Part shown: positions 1-7,088 of the stretch, piece after piece | How positions within the stretch are numbered: the first letter of the stretch is position 1 | Layout: the number at the start of each line of letters is the position of its first letter | DNA from: an uncultured Caryophanales bacterium | GTDB taxonomy: Bacteria; Bacillota_I; Bacilli_A; RFN20; CAG-826 | Length of the DNA stretch: 28,620 nt | Reading direction: 5' to 3' | Assembly (NCBI GenBank): GCA_902464635.1 | Contig: CABQKC010000024.1 | Span: 1-28,620 of the forward strand | The notes under the pieces: generated by a model | Database searches by the model: none | Seen by the model: the letters and a program-made list of their open reading frames with translations, nothing else | What the model was told of the DNA's origin: nothing | Translations under genes and position numbers: made by a program

Positions 1-78
1 TATTCAAAAATGCTATTTTTTATTTAGGGCACTGTTAAAAATGGGGAAACTCAAATTCTATTAAGATATACTTTAGAT

Positions 79-915
79 ATGATTGAATATAATTTCAAAG
101 TACTCTCCAAGTTGCTCTCTTCGTTATCATTGCTAATCAAGGCAAACGTATCAATATTCGATGAGAACGGCACTTCTAGCGACGCTAGAAACCTAAATAT
201 CTTTCCTTTTTGTATGTTTATAAAAGATGATGTAAGGAAAAAATGTGCTATAAGCGACAAACTTGCCATCGAAAAAATAACGAAACAAGACGAACCATTC
301 TATTATTATTGCCATTTTGGATTAGTTGAAATCATCCTAAAATTCTCTATAGATGCTAAAAGTTCCTTCTATATTTTGATTGGACCATTTAAAGATCAAA
401 AGAAATACAAAGAAAATATCGAACACATAAAAGAATATTGCCATCTATTCAAAAAAGATGAAAAGAATTTGATAAAAAAATATAAAGCCATACCTTCCTT
501 TAGCATCAATAAATACCAATCGATTATAGACATGATTACTATCATTCTTAATTACGCTAAAACCACAAAACTAATCGCCTCAAAAGATAACTTTCTAGAA
601 AAAGAGCTAGACCCCTATATCAATAAGCACCTAAGTGAAAGTATAAGAGTTGAGAATATTTGTAAAGAATTATTCCTTTCCCATAAGCAATTAGAAAGGG
701 TAGTAAAGTTATATTCAGGTACCACTCCAAAAAAATATATCCTTAAATATAAAGTCGATAGGGCCTATAACGATATTAGGTATAGTGAAAATACCCTAGT
801 CGAAATAGCAGAACGCTATGGATTTATTGACTATAATTATTTTGTTCGTGTGTTTAAAAAGATAAAAGGCGTGCTACCTAGTGATGTTAGAAAGGAAGCC
901 AAAGAAGATAATTAA
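79..915 (+). CDS. PocR-domain AraC-family transcriptional regulator
   Basis: A ligand-sensing transcription factor. The N-terminal part (about residues 35-130) has the PocR sensory-domain signature: an FC pair near residue 45, a KKCAISD segment near 56-62, and YYYCHFGL near 75-82, with the Cys and His residues typical of that family. The C-terminal 95 residues are a two-helix-turn-helix AraC domain; RVENICKELFLSHKQLERVVK is the first helix-turn-helix and EIAERYGFIDYNYFVRVFKK the second, ending in the usual LPSDVR. At 278 aa it is a normal length for PocR-AraC regulators. The ATG is the only ordinary start codon after the upstream in-frame TAG at 25-27, and no good ribosome binding site precedes it. 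It stands alone and converges on the next gene with 12 bp between them. PocR domains often sense small carbon compounds; no target gene is evident here. Confidence 0.85.
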   Translation: MIEYNFKVLSKLLSSLSLLIKANVSIFDENGTSSDARNLNIFPFCMFIKDDVRKKCAISDKLAIEKITKQDEPFYYYCHFGLVEIILKFSIDAKSSFYILIGPFKDQKKYKENIEHIKEYCHLFKKDEKNLIKKYKAIPSFSINKYQSIIDMITIILNYAKTTKLIASKDNFLEKELDPYINKHLSESIRVENICKELFLSHKQLERVVKLYSGTTPKKYILKYKVDRAYNDIRYSENTLVEIAERYGFIDYNYFVRVFKKIKGVLPSDVRKEAKEDN

Positions 916-927
916 ATTTGCTTTCCT

Positions 928-1824
928 TTAGAAGGGGTTAGGAATCCCGTTAGATAAATTATCTAATCTTCTTAAATATTCTTTTTCATCAAAAGAAATC
1001 TTTTTCTTTCTTATTTCAAAGCAGTACTTGGAGAATTCTACCGCCATAAGCTCTTTTGCAATGAACTCATCTTTTTTCTTAGAAATGGCTTCAAATACAG
1101 ATTTTACATCTTTATTTTCTTTGATTTGTTCTTCTATTTCATCAATCCATATATTCAAAAAATAGAAAGCAATGTCTCTTGATTCATCATAATCTTCCAA
1201 GTCTATATTATTTACCTCTGCATATTCTTTATCTGCCTTTTTCAACTCACGGTAATTAAGGTTAAACACTTTGTCGAAAGCCTTGTTTTCTCTTTTGATA
1301 TCTAAAGGCAAATCGAAATCACTAAATTTGTTTATAAAGAAGTTCCAGGGTTTATAAATTCCTTTCACATCATCATTTTCATTCAAATCAGGGTCTATCT
1401 CGTTATTAAATAGCTTATAGAGAGTATCGATGTTATCTTCCCATATCCCCTGTCCTCTTCCTTCTAGGATTATATATTCTTTATTTGAATTGAATTCTAC
1501 CAATTCTTTTTCTTTTCTGCAGATAAAATTATATCCTTCACCTGTATCGTATTCGAAAGCAAATTCATTAGGTAGTTCCTTAAATTTGTGATTGCCTAAA
1601 TACTTATAACCGTCCAATGGCTCTTCCATAAAAGGGGACATGACATAGCAAATAGAATCTTTTCTAACTGTAATCAGAAAGCAATGTTCGAAAACTGCCC
1701 CTAAAACAGTTCCGATTGCAATACCTAATTTAAATAAATTGGGATTCCCTTTTACTAATATCACTCGATAAAAGCGGTCTTTTGGCCCATTTTTAAAATC
1801 TATTCTAAGTTTTGTATAAAGCAT
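928..1824 (-). CDS. PRiA4_ORF3-like domain protein, function unknown
   Basis: A 298-aa cytoplasmic protein with no signal peptide or membrane segment. The opening, LRIDFKNGPKDRFYRVILVK followed by a Leu-rich stretch and FEHCFLIT, resembles the start of the plasmid pRiA4b ORF-3 fold (typically lkitLk...pPiWRrilV...tLadLh...HlhqF), but it is divergent and the resemblance is my inference. The C-terminal half is charged and helical, unassigned. An upstream TTG at 1848 would give a longer form, but the ATG at 1824 is preceded by AAGGAG (1831-1836) with a 6-nt gap, so I use that start. It lies 112 bp downstream of the ATPase gene on the same strand. The function is unknown. Confidence 0.6.
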   Translation of the reverse strand: MLYTKLRIDFKNGPKDRFYRVILVKGNPNLFKLGIAIGTVLGAVFEHCFLITVRKDSICYVMSPFMEEPLDGYKYLGNHKFKELPNEFAFEYDTGEGYNFICRKEKELVEFNSNKEYIILEGRGQGIWEDNIDTLYKLFNNEIDPDLNENDDVKGIYKPWNFFINKFSDFDLPLDIKRENKAFDKVFNLNYRELKKADKEYAEVNNIDLEDYDESRDIAFYFLNIWIDEIEEQIKENKDVKSVFEAISKKKDEFIAKELMAVEFSKYCFEIRKKKISFDEKEYLRRLDNLSNGIPNPF

Positions 1825-1936
1825 ATAAAGCTCCTTCTTGCTGAACAAATTTTAACACATGGATTATTTCAATATAAACCGCCAAAACAAAAAGACTAGG
1901 AGCACTTCTATTTTATAATTTGAACTAACTAGAAGT

Positions 1937-2980
1937 TTATATGTATTTAGTTTCCAAATAATTAATGAATCTAGGTAGTGTTATTTCTAGATACCCATAG
2001 GCAGGAGAATATAGTATTCCCCTTTTAATTAATCTATCGCGATAGACACTAATAATTTTAGAATCAATATTAGTAGCTAGACTAAGTTCCTCGATTTTCA
2101 TAGGTCTATCTTCTTTAAAGCCATGTAAAATTTCTTGTTCCTTCTTACTTAATTCAGAATAAATCTTGTCATAAACACAATCGGCAAGATATTGATCGAA
2201 TTCGGAAAGGACTTCAGGAGTCAAATCCCTTAATCCCTTCCCAAACATCAGATAACCCAAGACTTGGTATGCATAGGCATACCCTTTTGTTAATTTGGCT
2301 AGTTCTAAAGAAGTTTCCTTAGTTGAATTCAAATAAGTTTCATAGGCAGAGGCAATAGACCCTATATATAAAGGTTCAAGGCGAATCTTCGGGGCGCGGT
2401 AAAGGAAAGTAAGCGATTTATCCTCTTGCAATTTTGATACATTTTCATATAAGCCAGTCATAAGTAAATATAGAGGATATTTAAGCCTTAATAACGATTG
2501 ATATGCCTGAATAAAAGTCTTCATTTGATTGCTATTATCGATTTCATCAATAGTAATAAGAACTTTCTTATTCTTGTCTTTTAAATATCCAAGCATCTTT
2601 TTAAGCAAGGTATTGACTGTTGTAACAGGCTCATCTCCTTTTAAAGAAAAAGTAAGCCCATGAAAAGAGAAACTAAACTCACCTTTGACAAATAACTTTT
2701 TAGCCTTCGTGGTTTCATAAATTTCAGAAGCTACATTTTCTAAAATGTTATCTTTCGGGCCCGGATCTACTACAATCCAGTTTTTATCTTCCGATAATTT
2801 AGAAGCAATCGAAGAAAGTAAAACCGTTTTGCCACTGCCTCTAAGGCCAGTGATGAAATAAAGATAATTAGAAGATACATCACCAGAAAAAGAGGATATT
2901 ACTTCATTTGTATCCTTAATCCTTTTAATTGCATTCGAAGGTTCTATTCCGAAAGTTAAACAGAATGGATTGTCTTTCAT
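1937..2980 (-). CDS. AAA-family ATP-binding protein with C-terminal winged helix
   Basis: A P-loop ATPase of 347 aa. The Walker A motif GLRGSGKT is at residues 45-52 and the Walker B stretch KVLITIDEIDN near 139-149. A sensor-like LLMTGLYENV follows near 175. The last ~80 residues (KKEQEILHGF onward, with IEELSLATNIDSKIISVYRD) look like a winged-helix DNA-binding module. This is the architecture of the AAA_16/archaeal-type ATPases that regulate neighbouring genes or act as mobile-element passengers. The start is fixed by AAGGAGTGA just before the ATG. It may be co-transcribed with the PRiA4-like gene downstream. The substrate or partner is not recognised. Confidence 0.75.
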   Translation of the reverse strand: MKDNPFCLTFGIEPSNAIKRIKDTNEVISSFSGDVSSNYLYFITGLRGSGKTVLLSSIASKLSEDKNWIVVDPGPKDNILENVASEIYETTKAKKLFVKGEFSFSFHGLTFSLKGDEPVTTVNTLLKKMLGYLKDKNKKVLITIDEIDNSNQMKTFIQAYQSLLRLKYPLYLLMTGLYENVSKLQEDKSLTFLYRAPKIRLEPLYIGSIASAYETYLNSTKETSLELAKLTKGYAYAYQVLGYLMFGKGLRDLTPEVLSEFDQYLADCVYDKIYSELSKKEQEILHGFKEDRPMKIEELSLATNIDSKIISVYRDRLIKRGILYSPAYGYLEITLPRFINYLETKYI

Positions 2981-3103
2981 TAAATCACTCCTTTAAGATT
3001 ATTGTATGACTTTTTAGAACTCTTTAGAACTTCAAATCAAAACATCGATTCTATCGGCATTTTAAAAAACAAAAGTAGTGATTTTTTAATATTTCTTGTT
3101 TTA

Positions 3104-4162
3104 TTAGGCAAATAAAGGCCAAGTAATGGCAAACTTAATCAATATGAAAAATAATGGAATTGAAACGATACTAAGCAAGGTTGAAAGGAAAACACTATCA
3201 CTAGCAACATAAGTTTCCCTATCATAATCATTACAGAACGCTATTACTACTGCGCTAGTCGGGGCATCCATCCCTATAACAATGGCAGCTAGACTATATT
3301 CATTAAATCTAATTAACCCAGTTAGTTGAATTAAGATGCATATCCCAAATGTAATAGCAGGAATAGCAAACATCTTTAATGAGGCTATTAACCAAGAAGT
3401 CTTATTCTTTAAGGCTGAAGCAATATTAGATTCCCCTAGAGTAACTCCAATTAGAAGCATGCATAATGGGGTGGCTAAACTATCACCCATGGAAATAATC
3501 TTAAATAAGGCTGGGCAAGTCTTATCAATGCGGAGGAAGCCATAACTAGTCCCATTGACATCTACTTGCCAAATTACATTTTGGATAAGCCAAATCAATA
3601 CACCTAGTCCCATTGCAATCATGATTGGATTAACAAATATTGATTTTAATGTCGATTTGGCGTTCTCTTTTGTTAACTTGGTCCCAGAAATTGTAATAAA
3701 GCAATAAATATAGACAACAACTCTAAAAGATAAAGTCATTAAAGAAGATGGGATAAGGACACTAGAAAGATGTTCCCCGCTATATATAGCTTTTAATATA
3801 GGAATAGAGAAGAAAGTTAGCTGTCCGACTGCGGTTAAAATTGCATACACGGGTCGCTTGGAATTATCACTTTTGATAAAAACAAGGTTCCCAAATAGAA
3901 TAAATATTACATATAAAAGCAAAGACAATAGAAGCAATAACCCATGTGTGGATAATTCATTTGGATTGAAATCAGACATGAAAGCCGCAAAAGCCATACA
4001 TGGTATTGCTATTTTCATTACCAAGACATTTATTACTTCTTTTCCTTTTTCCCCTATGATGTTCTTTCTTCTAAAAAAGAACCCAAGAAACAAGAATACA
4101 ATAGTAGATAGAATTGCCCCGATGAAGTTTTGATCGCTAAATATTTGAACAATGATTTCCAT
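3104..4162 (-). CDS. AEC family transporter (auxin efflux carrier/malate permease type)
   Basis: An integral membrane permease of 352 aa with about ten hydrophobic segments in two blocks of five around a polar centre, as in AEC carriers (MleP/MdcF-like). Recognisable features are the N-terminal FLGFFFRRKNIIGEKGKEVI loop, the paired-helix segment MLLIGVTLGESNI, and the C-terminal VIGMDAPTSAVVIAFCNDY motif near the substrate site. Family members export or exchange organic acids such as malate or malonate; the substrate cannot be read from the sequence. The ribosome binding site is weak. It diverges from the first hpt gene across a 170-bp spacer. Confidence 0.85.
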   Translation of the reverse strand: MEIIVQIFSDQNFIGAILSTIVFLFLGFFFRRKNIIGEKGKEVINVLVMKIAIPCMAFAAFMSDFNPNELSTHGLLLLLSLLLYVIFILFGNLVFIKSDNSKRPVYAILTAVGQLTFFSIPILKAIYSGEHLSSVLIPSSLMTLSFRVVVYIYCFITISGTKLTKENAKSTLKSIFVNPIMIAMGLGVLIWLIQNVIWQVDVNGTSYGFLRIDKTCPALFKIISMGDSLATPLCMLLIGVTLGESNIASALKNKTSWLIASLKMFAIPAITFGICILIQLTGLIRFNEYSLAAIVIGMDAPTSAVVIAFCNDYDRETYVASDSVFLSTLLSIVSIPLFFILIKFAITWPLFA

Positions 4163-4239
4163 AAACGAGCAAATCTTACTACGTTAAATAGCTTTAATAT
4201 AAAGAATGCGCTTTCATAGTTGTTTTTTAATTGCTTTCG

Positions 4240-4252
4240 TAGCGCTTTCTTT
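4240..4252 (+). promoter_or_regulatory. 13-mer TAGCGCTTTCTTT shared by both hpt upstream regions
   Basis: The same 13 bases occur at 9664-9676 upstream of the second hpt gene. Here they end 80 bp before the hpt start. A related GCGCTTTCATA is at 4208-4218, and GTGCTTTCATA at 13241-13251 upstream of the purine riboswitch. The motif may be an operator or part of a promoter; no clear -10 box was found for this copy. The role is inferred only from recurrence at purine genes. Confidence 0.35.
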
Positions 4253-4332
4253 ACTTTTTTAGCTATTTCTAGTGTTCTTAATACCAAATTAGTAATAGAG
4301 TTATCTAATATCAAAAAAAGGAGTTCCAAATA

Positions 4333-4902
4333 ATGGAAGAACTTGTTTTATCCCATAGCCAAATCGAAGACATCACCAAAAGACTAGGAAAGCAAATATC
4401 AGCTGATCTAGCCAACGAAGAAAAGACACCTCTATTTATCGTAGTAATGAAAGGTGCGCTAAATTTCTATGCCTCTTTGCTTAATAATCTAAGTATCGAG
4501 ATAATAACCGATTATGTACAGGTTTCTTCTTATGATGGAACTAAGCAAACCGGGAAAGTAATATTCAAGCACATGCTAGAAAGTGATCCTAGCAATCGCA
4601 GTGTCGTCATTGTTGAAGATGTTGTCGATACAGGATTAACTATCCGTATATTAAAGGATTATATAAATACTTCCTTTACTCCAAAAAGAGTATTGGTATG
4701 TTCTTTATTTGATAAGATCAATTGCCGTAAAGTCGATGAAAAAGTCGATTATGTTGGAAAGACTTTGGAAAAAAATAAGTTCCTCATTGGGTTCGGTCTA
4801 GATTATGACGAACTGCAGAGGAACATACCTTATGTCTATACTCCTACTAAAGAGGATTTAGATAAGCTTAATGAAAAATTAGCAAAGGACAAGCAAGACT
4901 AA
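4333..4902 (+). CDS. hpt: hypoxanthine (6-oxopurine) phosphoribosyltransferase, paralogue 1
   Basis: Transfers the phosphoribosyl group of PRPP to hypoxanthine and/or guanine, giving IMP/GMP in purine salvage (cytoplasm). The PRPP-binding loop VVIVEDVVDTGLTI lies near residues 96-109, with the acidic pair and DTG expected for the family. The base-pocket region VDYVGKTLEKNKFLIGFGLD near 141-160 supplies the Lys and aromatic residue that read the 6-oxo group. PLFIVVMKGALNF near 34-46 is the second conserved block. Length (189 aa) is normal. AGGAG lies 9 nt before the ATG. A second, clearly related but diverged copy sits at 9741-10298, so the two may differ in base preference (for example xanthine versus hypoxanthine/guanine). 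Its stop codon abuts the stop of the convergent upp gene with no base between. Confidence 0.92.
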   Translation: MEELVLSHSQIEDITKRLGKQISADLANEEKTPLFIVVMKGALNFYASLLNNLSIEIITDYVQVSSYDGTKQTGKVIFKHMLESDPSNRSVVIVEDVVDTGLTIRILKDYINTSFTPKRVLVCSLFDKINCRKVDEKVDYVGKTLEKNKFLIGFGLDYDELQRNIPYVYTPTKEDLDKLNEKLAKDKQD

Positions 4903-5547
4903 TTACATAGTCCCGAAAATCCTATCGCCTGCATCCCCAAGACCTGGGCAAATGTAGGCTTTTTCATTTAATTGACGGTCAAGTGCACCAATATATAAAT
5001 CTACATCTGGATAGACCTTGCAGAAGGCATCTACTCCTTCTGGAGCAGCGATAATACAGATGAAATGGATATTCTTGACTCCCCTAGCCTTTAGGAGTTT
5101 GACTGCATCGACTGCACTTCCTCCAGTTGCTAGCATTGGGTCAAGGATATAGACATCTCTATTTTCGACATCATGAGGCATCTTGCAGAAATATTCATGT
5201 GGTTCATGGGTCTTTTCATCTCTATACATCCCAATATGGCCGATTTTAGCGCTTGGGACTAATTCTAGCATTCCTTCAACCATGCCTAGCCCTGCCCTTA
5301 AAATTGGGGCAAAGCATAATTTCTTGCCAGAAATGACAGGTTGCATGCTTTTTTCGATTGGGGTTTCGATTTCGACTAATTTAGTTGGAACGTTGCGTAA
5401 AGCTTCATATCCTTCCATCAAAGCGATTTCTTTGACAAGGGTACGAAAATCTTTCGTTCCGGTTTCCTTTTTACGCAAAAGAGTGATCTTATGGCTTAGC
5501 AAAGGATGATTGAGGACGGTTACGTTTTTATATTTGGATATATCCAT
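4903..5547 (-). CDS. upp: uracil phosphoribosyltransferase
   Basis: Converts uracil and PRPP to UMP (pyrimidine salvage). It shows the family hallmarks: FAPILRAGLGMVEGMLELVP near residues 79-98, the PRPP loop VYILDPMLATGGSAVDAV near 131-148, and the uracil-binding C-terminus YICPGLGDAGDRIFGT. The length (214 aa) matches bacterial Upp. AGAAGG precedes the ATG. An extended -10 (TGATAAAAT, reading leftward over 5575-5583) is a possible promoter. It lies within a purine salvage island and probably works with the uracil permease at 11388-12929. It converges with hpt with zero intergenic bases, so there is no room for a dedicated terminator between them. Confidence 0.96.
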   Translation of the reverse strand: MDISKYKNVTVLNHPLLSHKITLLRKKETGTKDFRTLVKEIALMEGYEALRNVPTKLVEIETPIEKSMQPVISGKKLCFAPILRAGLGMVEGMLELVPSAKIGHIGMYRDEKTHEPHEYFCKMPHDVENRDVYILDPMLATGGSAVDAVKLLKARGVKNIHFICIIAAPEGVDAFCKVYPDVDLYIGALDRQLNEKAYICPGLGDAGDRIFGTM

Positions 5548-5707
5548 CGATATTAACCTTCTTTCAATTAAAGGATTTTATCATGAAAGTTATGTTAACT
5601 TCACTATAAAAAACAAGAAATTGCTATCTAATTTTGCTTTATTTAAATTTAGATATTAACTAGTCTTGTAAACTCCCATTTTTTTAATTAAAAACATTAA
5701 CTAAAGT

Positions 5708-5737
5708 TTGCATAAGTCTAGTCAACATACTTATAAT
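5708..5737 (+). promoter_or_regulatory. probable promoter of apt
   Basis: A perfect TATAAT (5732-5737) lies 19 bp upstream of the apt start. A weak -35 (TTGCAT at 5708-5713, or TTTGCA one base earlier) is 18-19 bp away. The GAGG ribosome binding site (5744-5747) follows, so the leader would be very short. Confidence 0.5.
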
Positions 5738-5756
5738 TCTTTCGAGGTAAGAACAA

Positions 5757-6278
5757 ATGAATTTGAATGATTATATCGGCGTTACTCCTGATTTCCCAAA
5801 AAAGGGTATTTCCTTTAAGGATATCTCTCCATTATTAAAAGATCCCAAGGCTTTTAGTTATTGCATCGATGAACTTGAAAAACTAGCAAATGAATATAAG
5901 CCAACTATCATCGTCGGGGCTGAATCTCGTGGATTTATATTCGGATCCGCCCTTGCTTTGAAGATGGGTATTGGATTTGTAATGGCTAGAAAAGAAGGAA
6001 AACTACCTGGAAAAACATATAAAGTCTCTTATGAACTTGAATATGGAAATGCCACGATGGAAGTTCCTGCAAATTCATTTAAAAGCGATGACCGTGTCTT
6101 ATTAGTAGATGACTTGCTTGCAACTGGTGGCACTTTTGCTGCTTTAGCTAAATTAGTAAAAGAAGCTGGTGGCAATCCAGTCGGTGCGATTACAGTTATT
6201 AGATTATATGAACTTGAAGGAGAAAAGAATGCGATGGTTCCTTGTTCATATTTATTAAATCTAAGCGATTCTCATTGA
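5757..6278 (+). CDS. apt: adenine phosphoribosyltransferase
   Basis: Makes AMP from adenine and PRPP. The sequence shows PDFPKKGISFKDISPLL near residues 11-27 (family N-terminal motif), IIVGAESRGFIFGSALA near 51-67, ARKEGKLPGKTYKVSYELEY near 76-95 (the base-binding and flexible-loop region), and the PRPP loop VLLVDDLLATGGT near 119-131. At 173 aa it is the usual length. The ATG is preceded by GAGG at 9 nt. The stop is TGA, one sign that TGA is not read as Trp here. It has its own promoter and a strong terminator just downstream, so it is probably monocistronic. Confidence 0.96.
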   Translation: MNLNDYIGVTPDFPKKGISFKDISPLLKDPKAFSYCIDELEKLANEYKPTIIVGAESRGFIFGSALALKMGIGFVMARKEGKLPGKTYKVSYELEYGNATMEVPANSFKSDDRVLLVDDLLATGGTFAALAKLVKEAGGNPVGAITVIRLYELEGEKNAMVPCSYLLNLSDSH

Positions 6279-6301
6279 TTTAGTTGACCCATGTATTAAT
6301 T

Positions 6302-6336
6302 AGAAGGGAAATCGATATGGTATCCCTTCTTTTTTA
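6302..6336 (+). terminator. Rho-independent terminator of apt
   Basis: An 8-bp perfect stem (AGAAGGGA at 6302-6309 with TCCCTTCT at 6323-6330) is followed directly by a T run. Confidence 0.85.
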
Positions 6337-6399
6337 TTGCCCACTTTGGCGTGTTTTCATAGATGACACTTGATAATGAAATCAATTACTCCTAGGCTT

Positions 6400-6416
6400 A
6401 TCTTAAATAATAAGAT
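6400..6416 (+). promoter_or_regulatory. inverted repeat upstream of the AbrB-like gene
   Basis: ATCTTA-5 nt-TAAGAT is a perfect 6-bp inverted repeat placed 23 bp before the AbrB-like start codon. AbrB/MazE proteins commonly repress their own promoters, so this could be the operator. The assignment is positional only. Confidence 0.3.
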
Positions 6417-6439
6417 TTTCTTACTTTAAAGAGGTTAGC

Positions 6440-6703
6440 ATGGACATTGAAATCATTAACGTTTCTTCCAAAGGACAAATTGTCTTGCCGTTAAAAATGA
6501 GAAACAAATTAAAAATCAATAGTGGCGACAAACTTTTTATTTACTGTAACGAAGATTCTATTCTTATAAAGAAAATCAAACTTCCATCTAAAGAAGAATT
6601 CGAGAACGGAATCAAAGAAAACATGAAGATTGCTAAAGATTCTAGTCTAACTGAAGAAGATATTTTTGATGCAATCAAAGAAATCAGGAACAAGGAAAAA
6701 TAG
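6440..6703 (+). CDS. AbrB/MazE/SpoVT-type DNA-binding protein (orphan antitoxin-like)
   Basis: A small (87 aa) swapped-hairpin transcription factor. Residues 5-48 carry the AbrB-domain pattern: INVSSKGQIVLPLKMRNKL, then INSGDKLFIYCNEDSILIKK. The remaining ~40 residues are charged and helical, the usual place for toxin binding in VapB/MazE-like antitoxins. AGAGG lies 6 nt before the ATG. No toxin ORF (PIN, MazF or other) follows within the next 380 bp, so it is either a free-standing regulator or an antitoxin that has lost its partner. Confidence 0.8.
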   Translation: MDIEIINVSSKGQIVLPLKMRNKLKINSGDKLFIYCNEDSILIKKIKLPSKEEFENGIKENMKIAKDSSLTEEDIFDAIKEIRNKEK

Positions 6704-6773
6704 TCAATTGTCGTTGCAAACGAATTCCTTCAATTGTTTTTGGCATGATTTTTTCTAATAAGTATGTCAAATC

Positions 6774-6800
6774 GGCATATCCAAATTAATTAGGTATGCC
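6774..6800. repeat. imperfect inverted repeat in the AbrB-guaB spacer
   Basis: GGCATATCC (6774-6782) and GGTATGCC (6793-6800) form an imperfect inverted repeat with one bulged base around an AT-rich centre. No T run follows on either strand, so it is not an obvious terminator. It may be a protein-binding site; its purpose is unknown. Confidence 0.3.
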
Positions 6801-6835
6801 AAATTTCAAGTTTTAATCTTTAGCAATAGAAAGAC

Positions 6836-6862
6836 TAAAATAAAAACACCCACACGGGATGT
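6836..6862 (-). terminator. terminator of the small RNA
   Basis: Reading leftward, ACATCC pairs with GGGTGT across a 5-nt loop and is followed by TTTTTATTTT. Confidence 0.65.
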
Positions 6863-7000
6863 TAATATTTGTCAAGCAGGACAGCTTTATATTAAGGAAG
6901 CGACTAAACGTTAGAGGCCATCTATTAGCTTCCACCTGCATCACTGCCCACCATATGGCTATGGTGCGTCGTGGTCGTCAGCTGGATCTCCACCTTTGAC
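6836..7000 (-). ncRNA. unidentified structured small RNA downstream of guaB
   Basis: A candidate RNA gene of about 165 nt, bounded by its own promoter (7007-7034) and terminator (6836-6862). It is markedly richer in G+C than the spacer around it and has no worthwhile ORF. Reading leftward, visible helices include a perfect 7-bp hairpin CACCATA-GCCA-TATGGTG and a GGAAGC/GCTTCC helix enclosed by GCAGG/CCTGC. The 5' and 3' parts can also pair at long range: GTCAA with TTGAC, and CAGCT with AGCTG. I compared it by eye with SRP RNA, RNase P, tmRNA, 6S and common riboswitches and recognise none. A 6S-like rod is not excluded. No gene lies downstream on the same strand, so it is more likely a free sRNA than a leader. 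Confidence 0.55.
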
Positions 7001-7006
7001 GATTAA

Positions 7007-7034
7007 ATTCTACCCAAAGATACAAAATAATCAA
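7007..7034 (-). promoter_or_regulatory. probable promoter of the small RNA
   Basis: Reading leftward, TTGATT (7029-7034) and TAGAAT (7007-7012) are separated by 16 bp. It lies just past the guaB terminator, so the RNA would be transcribed independently of guaB, starting near 7000. Confidence 0.5.
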
Positions 7035-7043
7035 TTACTACTT

Positions 7044-7068
7044 AAAAAGGACATCCTGATGGATGCCC
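7044..7068 (-). terminator. Rho-independent terminator of prs-guaB
   Basis: Reading leftward, an 8-bp stem (GGGCATCC/GGATGTCC, one G-U pair) with an ATCA loop is followed by a T run, 20 bp past the guaB stop. Confidence 0.85.
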
Positions 7069-7088
7069 TAAATAAGTTAGTTAATCAG

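Noticed and set aside
5757..6278. Possible Mollicutes code with TGA read as Trp
   Set aside because: Trp codons in all real genes are TGG, no long gene is interrupted by TGA, and apt ends naturally at TGA at the family's normal length.
6704..6835. A toxin gene downstream of the AbrB-like gene
   Set aside because: All frames are closed within a few dozen codons and none resembles a PIN, MazF or other toxin.
6930..7000. Resemblance of the small RNA start (AGGTGGAG...) to an S-box/SAM riboswitch
   Set aside because: The match covers only a few bases; the conserved S-box core and downstream helices are missing, and no methionine gene follows.
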